DNA from: Actinomycetota bacterium
GTDB lineage: Bacteria; Actinomycetota; Acidimicrobiia; IMCC26256; VFJJ01
Assembly (NCBI GenBank): GCA_009886115.1
Contig: VFJJ01000111.1
Location: 43,093 to 107,092 of the forward strand
Length of the DNA stretch: 64,000 bases
Direction of reading: 5' to 3'
Below the pieces are notes generated by a model that saw nothing but the letters and a program-made list of their open reading frames with translations, searched no databases and had not been told where the DNA came from. Below, in pieces: positions 40,435-48,844 of this stretch (position 1 is its first letter; every line of letters begins with the position of its first letter). Position numbers and translations under genes: made by a program.

Positions 40435-42351
40435 CAGGGTTCGGGCCGTCCTCAACTTCATGAGCGACTTGCGGGCCGACTTGGCCAGGACCCGATCGGG
40501 ATGCCGGGACGCGATGGCGTCGAGCACCTCCTCGGTGAGGGGGCTGACGATCGTCCACCACTCGGAGACGAGCGCGGCGACCTCGTCGAGCGTGCCGAGG
40601 TCGCCGAGCCGGGCGAGCCCGGTTCCCACGTCACCTGAGCGCAGCAGATGCGCCATGGTGGCGATCACCTGCCCGGCACCCTGGTCGATCTGGAGCGGAG
40701 GTGCGACCTCGGTGGTGAACTCGTAGAGCCACACCGCCACCGAGGGCGCCAACTCCTCGACGCCACCGAGCGACCGCACCACGTCCTCGGCACCCACCCC
40801 GGCCATGGAGAAGACCGAGAACGCCACCTCGACGAGCCCCGGCGTGGGCCTCGCGGCAATGACCTCGGCGACGGCCTCGACGGCGCCGGGCCCGCGCCGA
40901 TCGAGCCAGGCCCGCAGCGGTTCGATGATGGCGCTCGGGGCCCGGCCCGCCAGGGTCTCGAGAGCCCGCGCGGCATCGGCGGCCGGATCGACGACCATGT
41001 CGCCATCGAGGCCGATCGAGCCTTCGATGGGCGGCAGCGACGCGGGATGCGCGTCGAGCACCTGCGGTGAGACCCAGTGGGCCAGCGGCGTGGCCCGTAC
41101 CCGACGGCGCTTGCGGCCCCGCCCGGGCTCGTCCTCGACCAAGCCGGCAAAGCGCAAGCGATCGACGATGGCCTCGGCATCACCGGCCGCACGGGCGAGC
41201 GAGGCCGTGCTCATGGCGCGACCGAGGGTCAACGAGGCGTCGGCGACGAGCACGTCGACGAGCTCGCCGACCGGCACGGCCTCGATGTCGAGGTAGGCGA
41301 GAACGTCGTTCGCTGCCGCGTCGTACAGCGGCCACCACGATGCTGCCTGCGGTCTGCCGGCCGTGCACAGCCCCATCTCGAGCATCGCGATGAGCCCCCG
41401 CTCCCACAGGCGAATGCCGGGGACCGGAACCGGATCGGCAACCCAGAGCCGGCCGCCGACACGCTCGATGATCCCGAGGCGCGCCGCCCACGCGAGCGTC
41501 CATACGACCTCGCGGTGGCGGGCCAGGGTTCTCGGAGAAGGATGCCCGTCGGCGGCCCCGTCGGTGAAGGGGACGCCGGCCTGCTCGGCGGCGGCGACGA
41601 GATCGATGGCGTCACGCATGCGGAGATGCCCGGCACCCGTGAGCGCTCGACCGGAGCCGACGAACGTCTGCACGACCTCGAGCCTGCGCAACATCGGCGA
41701 GGCCAACGCATGCTCGACGAGCAACTCCTCATCGGGTGCGATCGCCCCGAGCAGGTCGTCGAGATCGGTCTCGTCGCCCCGTTCGGTACCGTCCCAGCCG
41801 ACCCAGGCCCGCTGGCGGCCGGGGTGGGCGTTGAGGGCGCTGATCCAGCGGCGCACGGCGTCCCCGTCGGCCAGATCGATCCCGTCAGCACGCATGGCTC
41901 GCGAGAGCGAGGCACCGAGCCCGGCTCGGGCGGGATCGTCCATGATCTCGACGAACTCGGGGCCGAGCTCGTCGAGAGCGGCCGAGAGCTTGTCGAACGG
42001 CTCGCTCCCCGCCTCCATCTGCCCGCTGTCGGCCAGGAAGTCCATGAGGGCCAAGATCGTCGGCACGACCTCGACGATCGCGCCATCGCCCAGCTCGACG
42101 CGCTGCGGCAGCCATTCGAGCAGCAGGTCGGCGAGATGCTCGCCGTTCCAGCGCGCCAGATGCCCGTCGACGCTGCCCCACTTGTACTCGAGCACCACCC
42201 GGGCCAGCCACGCGTCGATCGGGAGGGTCCTTTCGCGTGCCCACTCGGCGAAGTCGTCGACCAGCCGGCCGCACGCGCTGTCGAACGCGGCCCGGTCGTT
42301 CGCGTCGATCATGAGCCGCACCCGGCCCGCCGTCCTGTCATCGGAAGGCAT
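40429..42351 (-). CDS. Hypothetical 640-residue soluble protein
   Basis: A large, mostly helical, acidic protein from ATG 42351; an in-frame Met at 42312 is a possible alternative, and neither has a clear ribosome site. There is no signal peptide, membrane helix or cysteine cluster. It contains helix-rich blocks such as DAIDLVAAAEQAGVPFTDGA and WTLAWAARLGIIERVGG that resemble winged-helix-like segments, a short basic stretch (GRGRKRRRVRATPLAHWV), and a C-terminal repeat-like helical half. I do not recognise a family. Codon use is normal for the window. The gene stands alone between a divergent or convergent lipoprotein and the MscS cluster. Confidence 0.8.
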   Translation of the reverse strand: MPSDDRTAGRVRLMIDANDRAAFDSACGRLVDDFAEWARERTLPIDAWLARVVLEYKWGSVDGHLARWNGEHLADLLLEWLPQRVELGDGAIVEVVPTILALMDFLADSGQMEAGSEPFDKLSAALDELGPEFVEIMDDPARAGLGASLSRAMRADGIDLADGDAVRRWISALNAHPGRQRAWVGWDGTERGDETDLDDLLGAIAPDEELLVEHALASPMLRRLEVVQTFVGSGRALTGAGHLRMRDAIDLVAAAEQAGVPFTDGAADGHPSPRTLARHREVVWTLAWAARLGIIERVGGRLWVADPVPVPGIRLWERGLIAMLEMGLCTAGRPQAASWWPLYDAAANDVLAYLDIEAVPVGELVDVLVADASLTLGRAMSTASLARAAGDAEAIVDRLRFAGLVEDEPGRGRKRRRVRATPLAHWVSPQVLDAHPASLPPIEGSIGLDGDMVVDPAADAARALETLAGRAPSAIIEPLRAWLDRRGPGAVEAVAEVIAARPTPGLVEVAFSVFSMAGVGAEDVVRSLGGVEELAPSVAVWLYEFTTEVAPPLQIDQGAGQVIATMAHLLRSGDVGTGLARLGDLGTLDEVAALVSEWWTIVSPLTEEVLDAIASRHPDRVLAKSARKSLMKLRTARTLV

Positions 42352-42470
42352 CGTAGGCGGCGTGAAGAGCCCTCCAGACCGGCCGTCTGACCACCGGACG
42401 AGGTGCGGCGTCGCCGAGGAACGCCGTCATCGCCTCTGCCCCCTGTCGAGCAGACCGGAGGCCGGCGGAG

Positions 42471-42986
42471 TCACGAAGTGGAGACGGTGGACACCGAAGG
42501 GATCGAAGGCCGAGTCGGAGCGTTGGTCGCCGGCGGCGTCGTCGTCGGGTCGCCCGGGAGCGCCGTGGTGGATGAGGCCGACGGGCTGCCCGTCGAGATC
42601 GTGGTCGCCGGCGGCGAGCTGGCCGTGGTCGTCTCGCCGTCGGAGGTTGACGTCGGCGAGCTGGTCGTGGTCGTCTCGCCGTCGGAGGTTGGCGAGGTTC
42701 CGGGCTCGGTCGGCGGCGCGGTCGACGTCGACTCGGGGAACGAGGTCTCGGTGGGCTCGCCGCTCGAAGGGGCGCTGGTGTCCTCGATCGAGGGGACGGG
42801 GAGGTCTGGAGGCGGCGCCTCGGTCGGCGCCGGTGCGGGCGGCGCCGGTGCGGGCGGCGCGAAGGCCGGTCCAAACTGGATCGGCGGGGGCGGGTCGGGG
42901 CGCAGCGGGATGTATGCGCCCACCGCGGCAACGAGGGCCAACGACACGACGATGGTCGAGCGCCGCACCGGCCCCGACCCCGTCAT
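42471..42986 (-). CDS. Secreted or anchored Pro/Thr/Ser-rich protein
   Basis: A 171-residue protein whose start overlaps the stop of the MscS gene (ATGA at 42983-42986). One N-terminal hydrophobic helix (TIVVSLALVAAVGAYIPL) is followed by 140 residues almost entirely Pro, Thr, Ser, Ala, Glu and Gly, with a duplicated SDGETTT block. Low complexity rules out a fold; it is likely an extended wall-spanning stalk or O-glycosylated segment. The coupled start with the mechanosensitive channel suggests joint function at the membrane. Confidence 0.65.
   Translation of the reverse strand: MTGSGPVRRSTIVVSLALVAAVGAYIPLRPDPPPPIQFGPAFAPPAPAPPAPAPTEAPPPDLPVPSIEDTSAPSSGEPTETSFPESTSTAPPTEPGTSPTSDGETTTTSSPTSTSDGETTTASSPPATTISTGSPSASSTTALPGDPTTTPPATNAPTRPSIPSVSTVSTS
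42625..42691. repeat. 42-bp-period direct repeat in the Pro/Thr-rich gene
   Basis: A 25-base block beginning GTGGTCGTCTCGCCGTCGG occurs at 42625-42649 and 42667-42691. The period of 42 bases is a multiple of three and encodes the duplicated SDGETTT segment. Confidence 0.9.
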
Positions 42987-43873
42987 GCCGAGGTGTCCGG
43001 CCCGGAGCCGGCGAGGGTCGGCGGAACGTTCAGGCCCTCGAGCTGGAACGCCAGGGCGATGCGGGCCCGGAGCTCCCGACTGACGTCGAACTGCCTGCCG
43101 GGCAACGTGCGGGCGACCATCCGCATCTTGACATGGCCGACATCGAGGCTCTCGACGCCCATCACGCTCGGCGGATCGAGGAGCTGGAGGCGCAGTGTCG
43201 GATCGAGGAAGGCCTCCTGACCGATCGAGCGGAGGAGATCGCTCACCCGGGTGATGTCGCTTCCGATCGGGACGGGCACGTCGATCACGGCCCGGGCCCA
43301 GTCGCGCGACAGGTTGGTGACCTGGCGGATCTCACCGTTGGGCAGCATCAAGAGCTCACCGTCGACGGTCCGGAGCCGCGTGATGCGCAGCGTCACCTCC
43401 TCGACCGTGCCGGAGACGCCGGTCGAGGTGCCGGGCGCCGAGATCCGCACCACGTCGCCATAGCCGTACTGCCGTTCCGAGATGATGAAGAACCCCGAGA
43501 GCAGATCCTGGACGATGCGTTGGGCGCCGAAGCCGATCGCGACGCCGGCGATGGTGGCCGGAGCGACGAGGCTGGTGAGCGGGACATTGAGTCGCTCGAG
43601 CACGAGAAACGCGGTGATCACGTACACGAGCACGATGGCGCTCCACGTGAAGACCTGGGCCAGGGCGTGACGGTGCTTCTCCTGCTCCGAACGCACGATG
43701 GCGTCGCCCAGGTCGGACCGCTCCGTCGACTCGATGCGCATCGTGACCCGCTCGCCGAACCAGGACGCGAACCGTCCGATGAGGATCGACCCGAGGATCA
43801 GCATCACGATCTCGAGCCCGCTGCTGCGTGCCCACGTGCTGATCTCGTTCCACGTCACCGTCGCCAGGGTCAT
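42983..43873 (-). CDS. MscS-family mechanosensitive channel
   Basis: A 296-residue protein from ATG 43873 with GGGG upstream. It has three membrane helices, the third with the pore pattern VAPATIAGVAIGFGAQRIVQ, and then DLLSGFFIISERQYGYGDVV, which leads into the beta domain (GTVEEVTLRITRLRTVDGEL and PNGEIRQVTNLSRDW). The C-terminal alpha-beta domain follows. It should open under membrane tension to release solutes. It is the first gene of a two-gene unit with the Pro/Thr-rich protein. It is divergent from the acyl-CoA synthetase gene. Confidence 0.94.
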   Translation of the reverse strand: MTLATVTWNEISTWARSSGLEIVMLILGSILIGRFASWFGERVTMRIESTERSDLGDAIVRSEQEKHRHALAQVFTWSAIVLVYVITAFLVLERLNVPLTSLVAPATIAGVAIGFGAQRIVQDLLSGFFIISERQYGYGDVVRISAPGTSTGVSGTVEEVTLRITRLRTVDGELLMLPNGEIRQVTNLSRDWARAVIDVPVPIGSDITRVSDLLRSIGQEAFLDPTLRLQLLDPPSVMGVESLDVGHVKMRMVARTLPGRQFDVSRELRARIALAFQLEGLNVPPTLAGSGPDTSA

Positions 43874-43977
43874 CTGCGCCCCATTCTGCCCGACCGCCGT
43901 CGTGATGTCGGGCGGCGCCCGGTTCGGGCGGGCGTGCTCGTCCGGCACGTCGGTCTGCACGGGTCGGGGGGCTCCCC

Positions 43978-43983
43978 TACATT
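43978..43983 (+). promoter_or_regulatory. Candidate leaderless -10 box before acyl-CoA synthetase
   Basis: TACATT ends seven bases before the GTG at 43991, fixing a start in a frame that is open for kilobases upstream. Confidence 0.55.
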
Positions 43984-43990
43984 CGGGGCC

Positions 43991-45673
43991 GTGAGCAGAC
44001 CCGAGGACGAGCCGGCCGTCGACTTCGCCTATCCCGACATCTGGGAGCGCATCGCCGCGGAGGTGCCCGAGCGGATCGCCATCGTGTGCGGCGATCGGCG
44101 CCTCACCTACGGCGAGCTCGACGAGCGGGCGAACCGGCTCGCGCACGTGCTGGCCGATGCGGGGCTGCGAGCGGACGACAAGGTGGCCATCGAGCTCGTC
44201 AACGGACCCGAGTACCTCGAGACGTTCTACGCCGCACTCAAGCTGGGCTGCGTGCCCGTGAACGTGAACTACCGCTACGTCGACACCGAGCTCGTGTACC
44301 TGCTCGACAACGCCGATGCCCGGGCGTTGGTCTTCCACAGCGACTTCGTGGCCACCGTCGCCGCGGCCGTGGGTCAGTGCCCCCGTCCCCCGGCCGTCCT
44401 GCTGCGCGTCGAACGCAGCCGCCCCTCCGAGGCCCCCTCCGAGAGCACCGCCGGCAGCGGCGACGTGCCCGGCGCCAACGACTACGAGCACGCCCTCGCC
44501 CAGGCTCCGCCGACCCGCCCGCAGACGGGCCACACACCTTCGGGCGACGACCTGATCTTCGTGTACACCGGTGGGACCACCGGGATGCCCAAGGCAGTCA
44601 TGTGGCCCAGCCGCGAGCTCTACCTGTCGCTGTGGCAGTCGGCCCGGCCGAGCCGGACGCCGATCGATCCACTCGTGTCGGTGCGCGCCGGAAAGCGAGC
44701 GGTCACGATGCTGCCCGGGTCGCCGCTCATGCACGGCACGTCGCTGTTCATGTCGATGTCGACGTTGTGCGGCGGTGGAACGGTCGTCCTCGTCGATGCG
44801 CCGGGGCTCGTTCCCGAAGCCGTCTGGGATGCGGTGGCCCGCGAACGGGTGGGGCTGCTGGCGATCGTGGGCGATGCCTTCGCGCGTCCCCTGCTCGCAG
44901 CGCTCGACGCCCATCCCGGTCGCTGGGACCTCAGCTGTGTGCAGGTGATCATGTCGTCGGGAGTGATGTGGAGCCCCGAGACCAAGCGGGGCCTGCTCGA
45001 TCGGCTCCCGGCGGTGCAGCTCATCGATTCGCTCGGATCGACCGAGGGGATCATGTCGCGCAGCGTTTCGACCGACGCCGACACGACCATCGGACGAGCC
45101 CGGTTCGCGGTCTCGGCGACGATGCGGGTGCTGGCCGAGGATCCCACGTCCGGTGAGCTCCACGAGGTCGAGCCGGGCAGCGGCGAGGTCGGGCTCGTGG
45201 CCGTCGTCGGGCACGTGCCACTGGGCTACTGGAAGGACCCCGACAAGAGCGCCCGGACCTTCCGGAGCTTCGAGGGTCGCCGGCACTCGATACCGGGCGA
45301 CATGGCCATCGTCGAGGCCGACGGCTCGATCACCTTGCTGGGCCGGGGCTCGGCGTGCATCAACACCGGGGGCGAGAAGGTCTACCCCGAAGAGGTGGAG
45401 GAGATCGTGAAGTCGCATCCCGCGGTCTTCGACTGCGTCTGCGTCGGCGTGCCCGACGAGCGCTGGGGCGAGATGGTCGTCGCCCTCTACACGGTGCGCG
45501 ATGGCGACGACGAGCCCTCCGCCCACGAGCTCGACGCCTTCTGCCGTCAGCGGATGGCGGGGTACAAGCGGCCCAAGCGGTTCTTCGCGGTGGGCTCACT
45601 CGAGCGCTCGCCGGCCGGCAAGGCAGACCACCGTCGGCTCCGAACACGAGCCGCCGAGATGGTCGCAGGATGA
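43991..45673 (+). CDS. AMP-dependent acyl-CoA synthetase
   Basis: A 560-residue ANL-superfamily enzyme starting at GTG 43991. The adenylation P-loop is FVYTGGTTGMPKAVMW, the acyl-pocket and A5 region is LIDSLGSTEGIMS, the hinge region is LLGRGSACINTGGEKVYPEE and the C-terminal catalytic lysine lies in RSPAGKADHRRL. It activates a carboxylic acid to the acyl-AMP and then to acyl-CoA; the substrate is probably a fatty or aromatic acid. The hydrophilic loop at residues about 140-175 is longer than usual. The frame is open upstream to 41363, but that part is antisense to other genes. Confidence 0.94.
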   Translation: MSRPEDEPAVDFAYPDIWERIAAEVPERIAIVCGDRRLTYGELDERANRLAHVLADAGLRADDKVAIELVNGPEYLETFYAALKLGCVPVNVNYRYVDTELVYLLDNADARALVFHSDFVATVAAAVGQCPRPPAVLLRVERSRPSEAPSESTAGSGDVPGANDYEHALAQAPPTRPQTGHTPSGDDLIFVYTGGTTGMPKAVMWPSRELYLSLWQSARPSRTPIDPLVSVRAGKRAVTMLPGSPLMHGTSLFMSMSTLCGGGTVVLVDAPGLVPEAVWDAVARERVGLLAIVGDAFARPLLAALDAHPGRWDLSCVQVIMSSGVMWSPETKRGLLDRLPAVQLIDSLGSTEGIMSRSVSTDADTTIGRARFAVSATMRVLAEDPTSGELHEVEPGSGEVGLVAVVGHVPLGYWKDPDKSARTFRSFEGRRHSIPGDMAIVEADGSITLLGRGSACINTGGEKVYPEEVEEIVKSHPAVFDCVCVGVPDERWGEMVVALYTVRDGDDEPSAHELDAFCRQRMAGYKRPKRFFAVGSLERSPAGKADHRRLRTRAAEMVAG

Positions 45674-45816
45674 GCGTCGCCGATCGAAGGGTTCGCGTCG
45701 CGCACTGAGATGATCTCGCCGTCGATCAACCTTCCCTCGTTGTGCTGGAATAGGTGCCGCGGCGACGAGCCGACACCGGACGCGCACATACGCAAGATCG
45801 AACCGAGGGGTGGTCG

Positions 45817-47919
45817 GTGCTGATCAACGAAGTCCGCAGTCCGTTGCCTCCTGCGGCCGCGCGAGCGCTGCTCGGACACCTCCTCGAGGTCGTGACCCTC
45901 ATCGAGGCGACGGGGCGCGTCGCGTGGTCGTCCGGTGACGACTCAGGAGCGCTCGGATACCCACCCCGGGAGTGGGCCGAGCTCGATCTGTGGGCTCGGA
46001 TCCACCCCGACGATCTCGGCATCGTCCACAGGGCCTTCGAAGAGTTGCTGGCCAGTCCCGGCGGCATCGTCACCGGCGAGTTCCGTGTCCGTGCCGCGAG
46101 CGGGAGCTGGGTCGACACCGAGGCCCGGGGTGTCAATCTCCTCGACGACCCCGAGGTGGGTTTCATCGTGTTGGGGACGCGCGACGTGTCCGACCGAACG
46201 GGACGATTCCGAGCCCTCGTCGAGCACCTCAGCGACCACCTGGTGATCGTGGGCCTCGACGGTGTCGTGCAGTACCTCACGCCCGAGCTGGCCCGTTACG
46301 CGGGTTTCCCCAACGGCGAGATGCCGACGTCGATCGACCTGATCGCGCTGTGCCTCGCCGACGACCGCAAGCGTCTGGCCGCGGCGGCCCGCACGGTGAT
46401 CGGGTGCTCGCCCGGCGCGACCCACGACGAGATCGTCCGGGTCCAGGCCGACGGGGTCACGCGTTGGCTCGAGGTGCGATTGCACAATCAGGTGGGTGTG
46501 GTCGGCGTCGACGGCCTCGTCGTGGTGGGCCGCGACGTCACCGAGCGGGTCTCGGTGCAGCTGGCACTCGAGTACCAGGCCCTCCACGACCCCCTGACCG
46601 GCCTCCCCAACCGGGCCCTGCTCATCGACCGCATGAGTCAGGCCATCGCCGCTACGGCCCGCACGCCGAGCTGGGTCGCGGTCCTTTTCGTCGACCTCGA
46701 CGGGTTCAAGATGGTCAACGACAGCCTCGGACACGCTGGCGGCGACACGGTGCTCGAGCAGGTCGCTCGGCGCCTCGTCACTGCCGTCCGCCCAGCCGAC
46801 ACCGTGGCCCGCCTCGGCGGTGACGAGTTCGTCGTGCTCTGCGGCGGCCTGGCGACCCTCGATCAGGCCGAGATCGTCGCTGCCCGGGTGAGCGCTGCGT
46901 TCGAACGCCCGGTGCCCGTCGCCGGCCGCGGCTCGGTGTCGGTGACCGCCAGCGTGGGCGTGGCCGTCGGTCGCCACGGCATCACGGCCGAGCAGCTCCT
47001 CCAAGACGCCGATCTGGCGATGTTCGAAGCCAAGCAGCGAGGTCGAGGCCAGCAGGCACGGTTCGATCCCCAGCTGCGCCAGCAGCTCCGGGGGCGGACG
47101 GCGCTCGGGTACGAGCTTCGACGAGCGCTCGAACGCGACGAGCTGCGGCTGGTGTACCAGCCCGTCGTCGATCTGCACACCGGCACCGTCGACGGAGCCG
47201 AGGCCCTCCTCCGCTGGGAGCACCCCGAGCGCGGTGAGATCAGCCCGGCGCACTTCCTCGTTGCTGCGGTCGACTTCGGCATGACCGATCAGATCGACGA
47301 GTGGGTCGTACGCCGAGCCGCCATGGAAACCGCCACCTGGCTGTCGGCCCAGGCGAGCTCGCAGGGACCTCGGCGGTGGCGTACCTGGGTCAACGTCTTC
47401 CCCCACGAGCTCACCGCACCCCGCTTGATCGACCACGTGAGCCGGGCGATCGCAGAGAGCGGCCTGTCGCCCACGTGCCTGGGCATCGAGATCACCGAGC
47501 AGGCCCTGATCCACGACCACGAGGGTGCCGCACGCCGCCTCACCCAGCTGCGCGATCTCGGCGTCTACTCCGCGCTCGACGACTTCGGGACCGGTTACTC
47601 GTCGCTGGCGTGGTTGCAGCAGCTCCCCGTCGACGCCCTGAAGCTCGACCGGAGCTTCGTGTCGCCGCTCGCGTTGGGTCGCCGCCAGCCCGCATCGATC
47701 GTCGCCGCGATCGTGACGCTGGGCCATGCGCTCGATCTCGATGTGGTCGCCGAGGGGGTCGAGACGATCGAGCAGCTCGAGGCGGTTCGGGTGCTCGGGT
47801 GCGACCTGGCGCAGGGGTTCCATCTCGGCCGTCCCGGTGCGCTCGCCGACATCCCCGTCAGCGTGCCCGCATTGGTCAGCCTCGGCCCGCCGCGCCCGGA
47901 GACGTCGGTCACACGCTGA
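45817..47919 (+). CDS. PAS-GGDEF-EAL cyclic-di-GMP signalling protein
   Basis: A 700-residue protein from GTG 45817, with GAGGGG six bases upstream; an in-frame GTG at 45754 is less likely. Two PAS-type domains (about residues 20-135 and 140-260) are followed by a GGDEF domain (ALHDPLTGLPNRALLIDRM, VDLDGFKMVNDSLGH and RLGGDEFVVLCGG) and an EAL domain (GAEALLRWEHP, EITEQALIHDH, DDFGTGYSSLAWL, KLDRSFV, AEGVET). Both active motifs are intact, so it may both make and degrade cyclic-di-GMP. The usual NLS in the EAL domain reads NVF. No signal peptide or membrane helix is present, so it is a cytoplasmic sensor. Confidence 0.94.
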   Translation: MLINEVRSPLPPAAARALLGHLLEVVTLIEATGRVAWSSGDDSGALGYPPREWAELDLWARIHPDDLGIVHRAFEELLASPGGIVTGEFRVRAASGSWVDTEARGVNLLDDPEVGFIVLGTRDVSDRTGRFRALVEHLSDHLVIVGLDGVVQYLTPELARYAGFPNGEMPTSIDLIALCLADDRKRLAAAARTVIGCSPGATHDEIVRVQADGVTRWLEVRLHNQVGVVGVDGLVVVGRDVTERVSVQLALEYQALHDPLTGLPNRALLIDRMSQAIAATARTPSWVAVLFVDLDGFKMVNDSLGHAGGDTVLEQVARRLVTAVRPADTVARLGGDEFVVLCGGLATLDQAEIVAARVSAAFERPVPVAGRGSVSVTASVGVAVGRHGITAEQLLQDADLAMFEAKQRGRGQQARFDPQLRQQLRGRTALGYELRRALERDELRLVYQPVVDLHTGTVDGAEALLRWEHPERGEISPAHFLVAAVDFGMTDQIDEWVVRRAAMETATWLSAQASSQGPRRWRTWVNVFPHELTAPRLIDHVSRAIAESGLSPTCLGIEITEQALIHDHEGAARRLTQLRDLGVYSALDDFGTGYSSLAWLQQLPVDALKLDRSFVSPLALGRRQPASIVAAIVTLGHALDLDVVAEGVETIEQLEAVRVLGCDLAQGFHLGRPGALADIPVSVPALVSLGPPRPETSVTR

Positions 47920-48844
47920 GCCACTCCGCCCAGCCCAGGCCCGTTCCGGCCGGGGTGTCGAACCGGCACAGCGCTCGATCGAGCCGAGACGGTCGCGCCG
48001 TCGGGTCGTCGGGACGGCCGAGGACGATCGGAGCCACCGCCAACACGGTGGCGTGGATCGACGTGTCGTCCTCGACCTGGTAGTGCACCGAGACCGGGAG
48101 GTCGTTGGCGTCGTGGCGGGTGGCCACGGTGAAGCGTCGGATCGGGTGCGGATCGCCGTCGGCGTCGGCCACGTACCCGGAGGCGTACTCGATCCCTGGT
48201 TGCAGTGGACGAGCCAGCGCCCGGCTCCACTCGTCGCTGCGCTGGAACGCAGCCCAGTGCCACGGTTGACGCCACCAGTTCCGCGAGCCCCACGAGTGGT
48301 CGCGCTCGCCCGTGCCGTCGACGACGAAGGCGTTGGCCCCCACGATGATCTCGCCGTGCACCCGTCCGGCGTGCTGGTAGTGGCCCCGCGATTGCGCGGC
48401 CCTGCCCGCCGCGTGCGGGTGCTCGTACGACGGGCCGAAGGCCTCCCACTCGAGGTCGACACCGACCGGGCGCCGATCGCCGAGCTCTCCATCGGGACGG
48501 AGCGCATCGGCCGGGCCGTCGAGCACCAACCCGAACGCCTCCATGGCCAGGCTCCAGTGCACCATCGGGGTCTCGCAGGTGAGCTCGCCCCAGAGCCCGT
48601 CGGCCCGGACTTCGAGCGACTCGGGCCGATGAGGCAGCGGAACCTCGTGGTCTCGCACGACCACGAGACCCTCGGGCGTGATCAGGTACGCCCACCACCA
48701 CGCCACACCCAGGTTCGGGTACAGGGCCAGCCGAACGAACCCACCGATCCCGTCGTCCTGGGAGAAGTCGACGTACCACGACTCCTCCCAGAGGGGATGG
48801 ATCGCCGGATCGTGACGCCGTTCGAGGGTTCGGTCGTCGGTCAT
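47909..48844 (-). CDS. CrtC/AttH-like (DUF7064-type) protein
   Basis: A 311-residue protein whose start overlaps the stop of the cyclase gene by ATGA (48841-48844). It is beta-rich and Trp-rich, with GFVRLALYPNLGVAWWWAYL, then VDGTGERDHSWGSRNWWRQPW. The HSWG motif and tandem barrel layout are reminiscent of the AttH/CrtC lipocalin-like family, some of which hydrate isoprenoids or act on hydrophobic ligands. Family membership is a judgement from motif style. Coupling to the cyclase-AAA-TPR gene implies that both are needed together. It overlaps the GGDEF-EAL gene end by 11 bases. Confidence 0.65.
   Translation of the reverse strand: MTDDRTLERRHDPAIHPLWEESWYVDFSQDDGIGGFVRLALYPNLGVAWWWAYLITPEGLVVVRDHEVPLPHRPESLEVRADGLWGELTCETPMVHWSLAMEAFGLVLDGPADALRPDGELGDRRPVGVDLEWEAFGPSYEHPHAAGRAAQSRGHYQHAGRVHGEIIVGANAFVVDGTGERDHSWGSRNWWRQPWHWAAFQRSDEWSRALARPLQPGIEYASGYVADADGDPHPIRRFTVATRHDANDLPVSVHYQVEDDTSIHATVLAVAPIVLGRPDDPTARPSRLDRALCRFDTPAGTGLGWAEWLSV

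Noticed and set aside
41363..43990. Plus-strand frame open for 2.6 kb before the acyl-CoA synthetase
   Set aside because: It is antisense to the 640-residue gene, the Pro/Thr-rich gene and MscS. Its translation is Arg/Ser/Pro-rich and unlike any family; the true start is GTG 43991. Long antisense frames are expected at this GC content.
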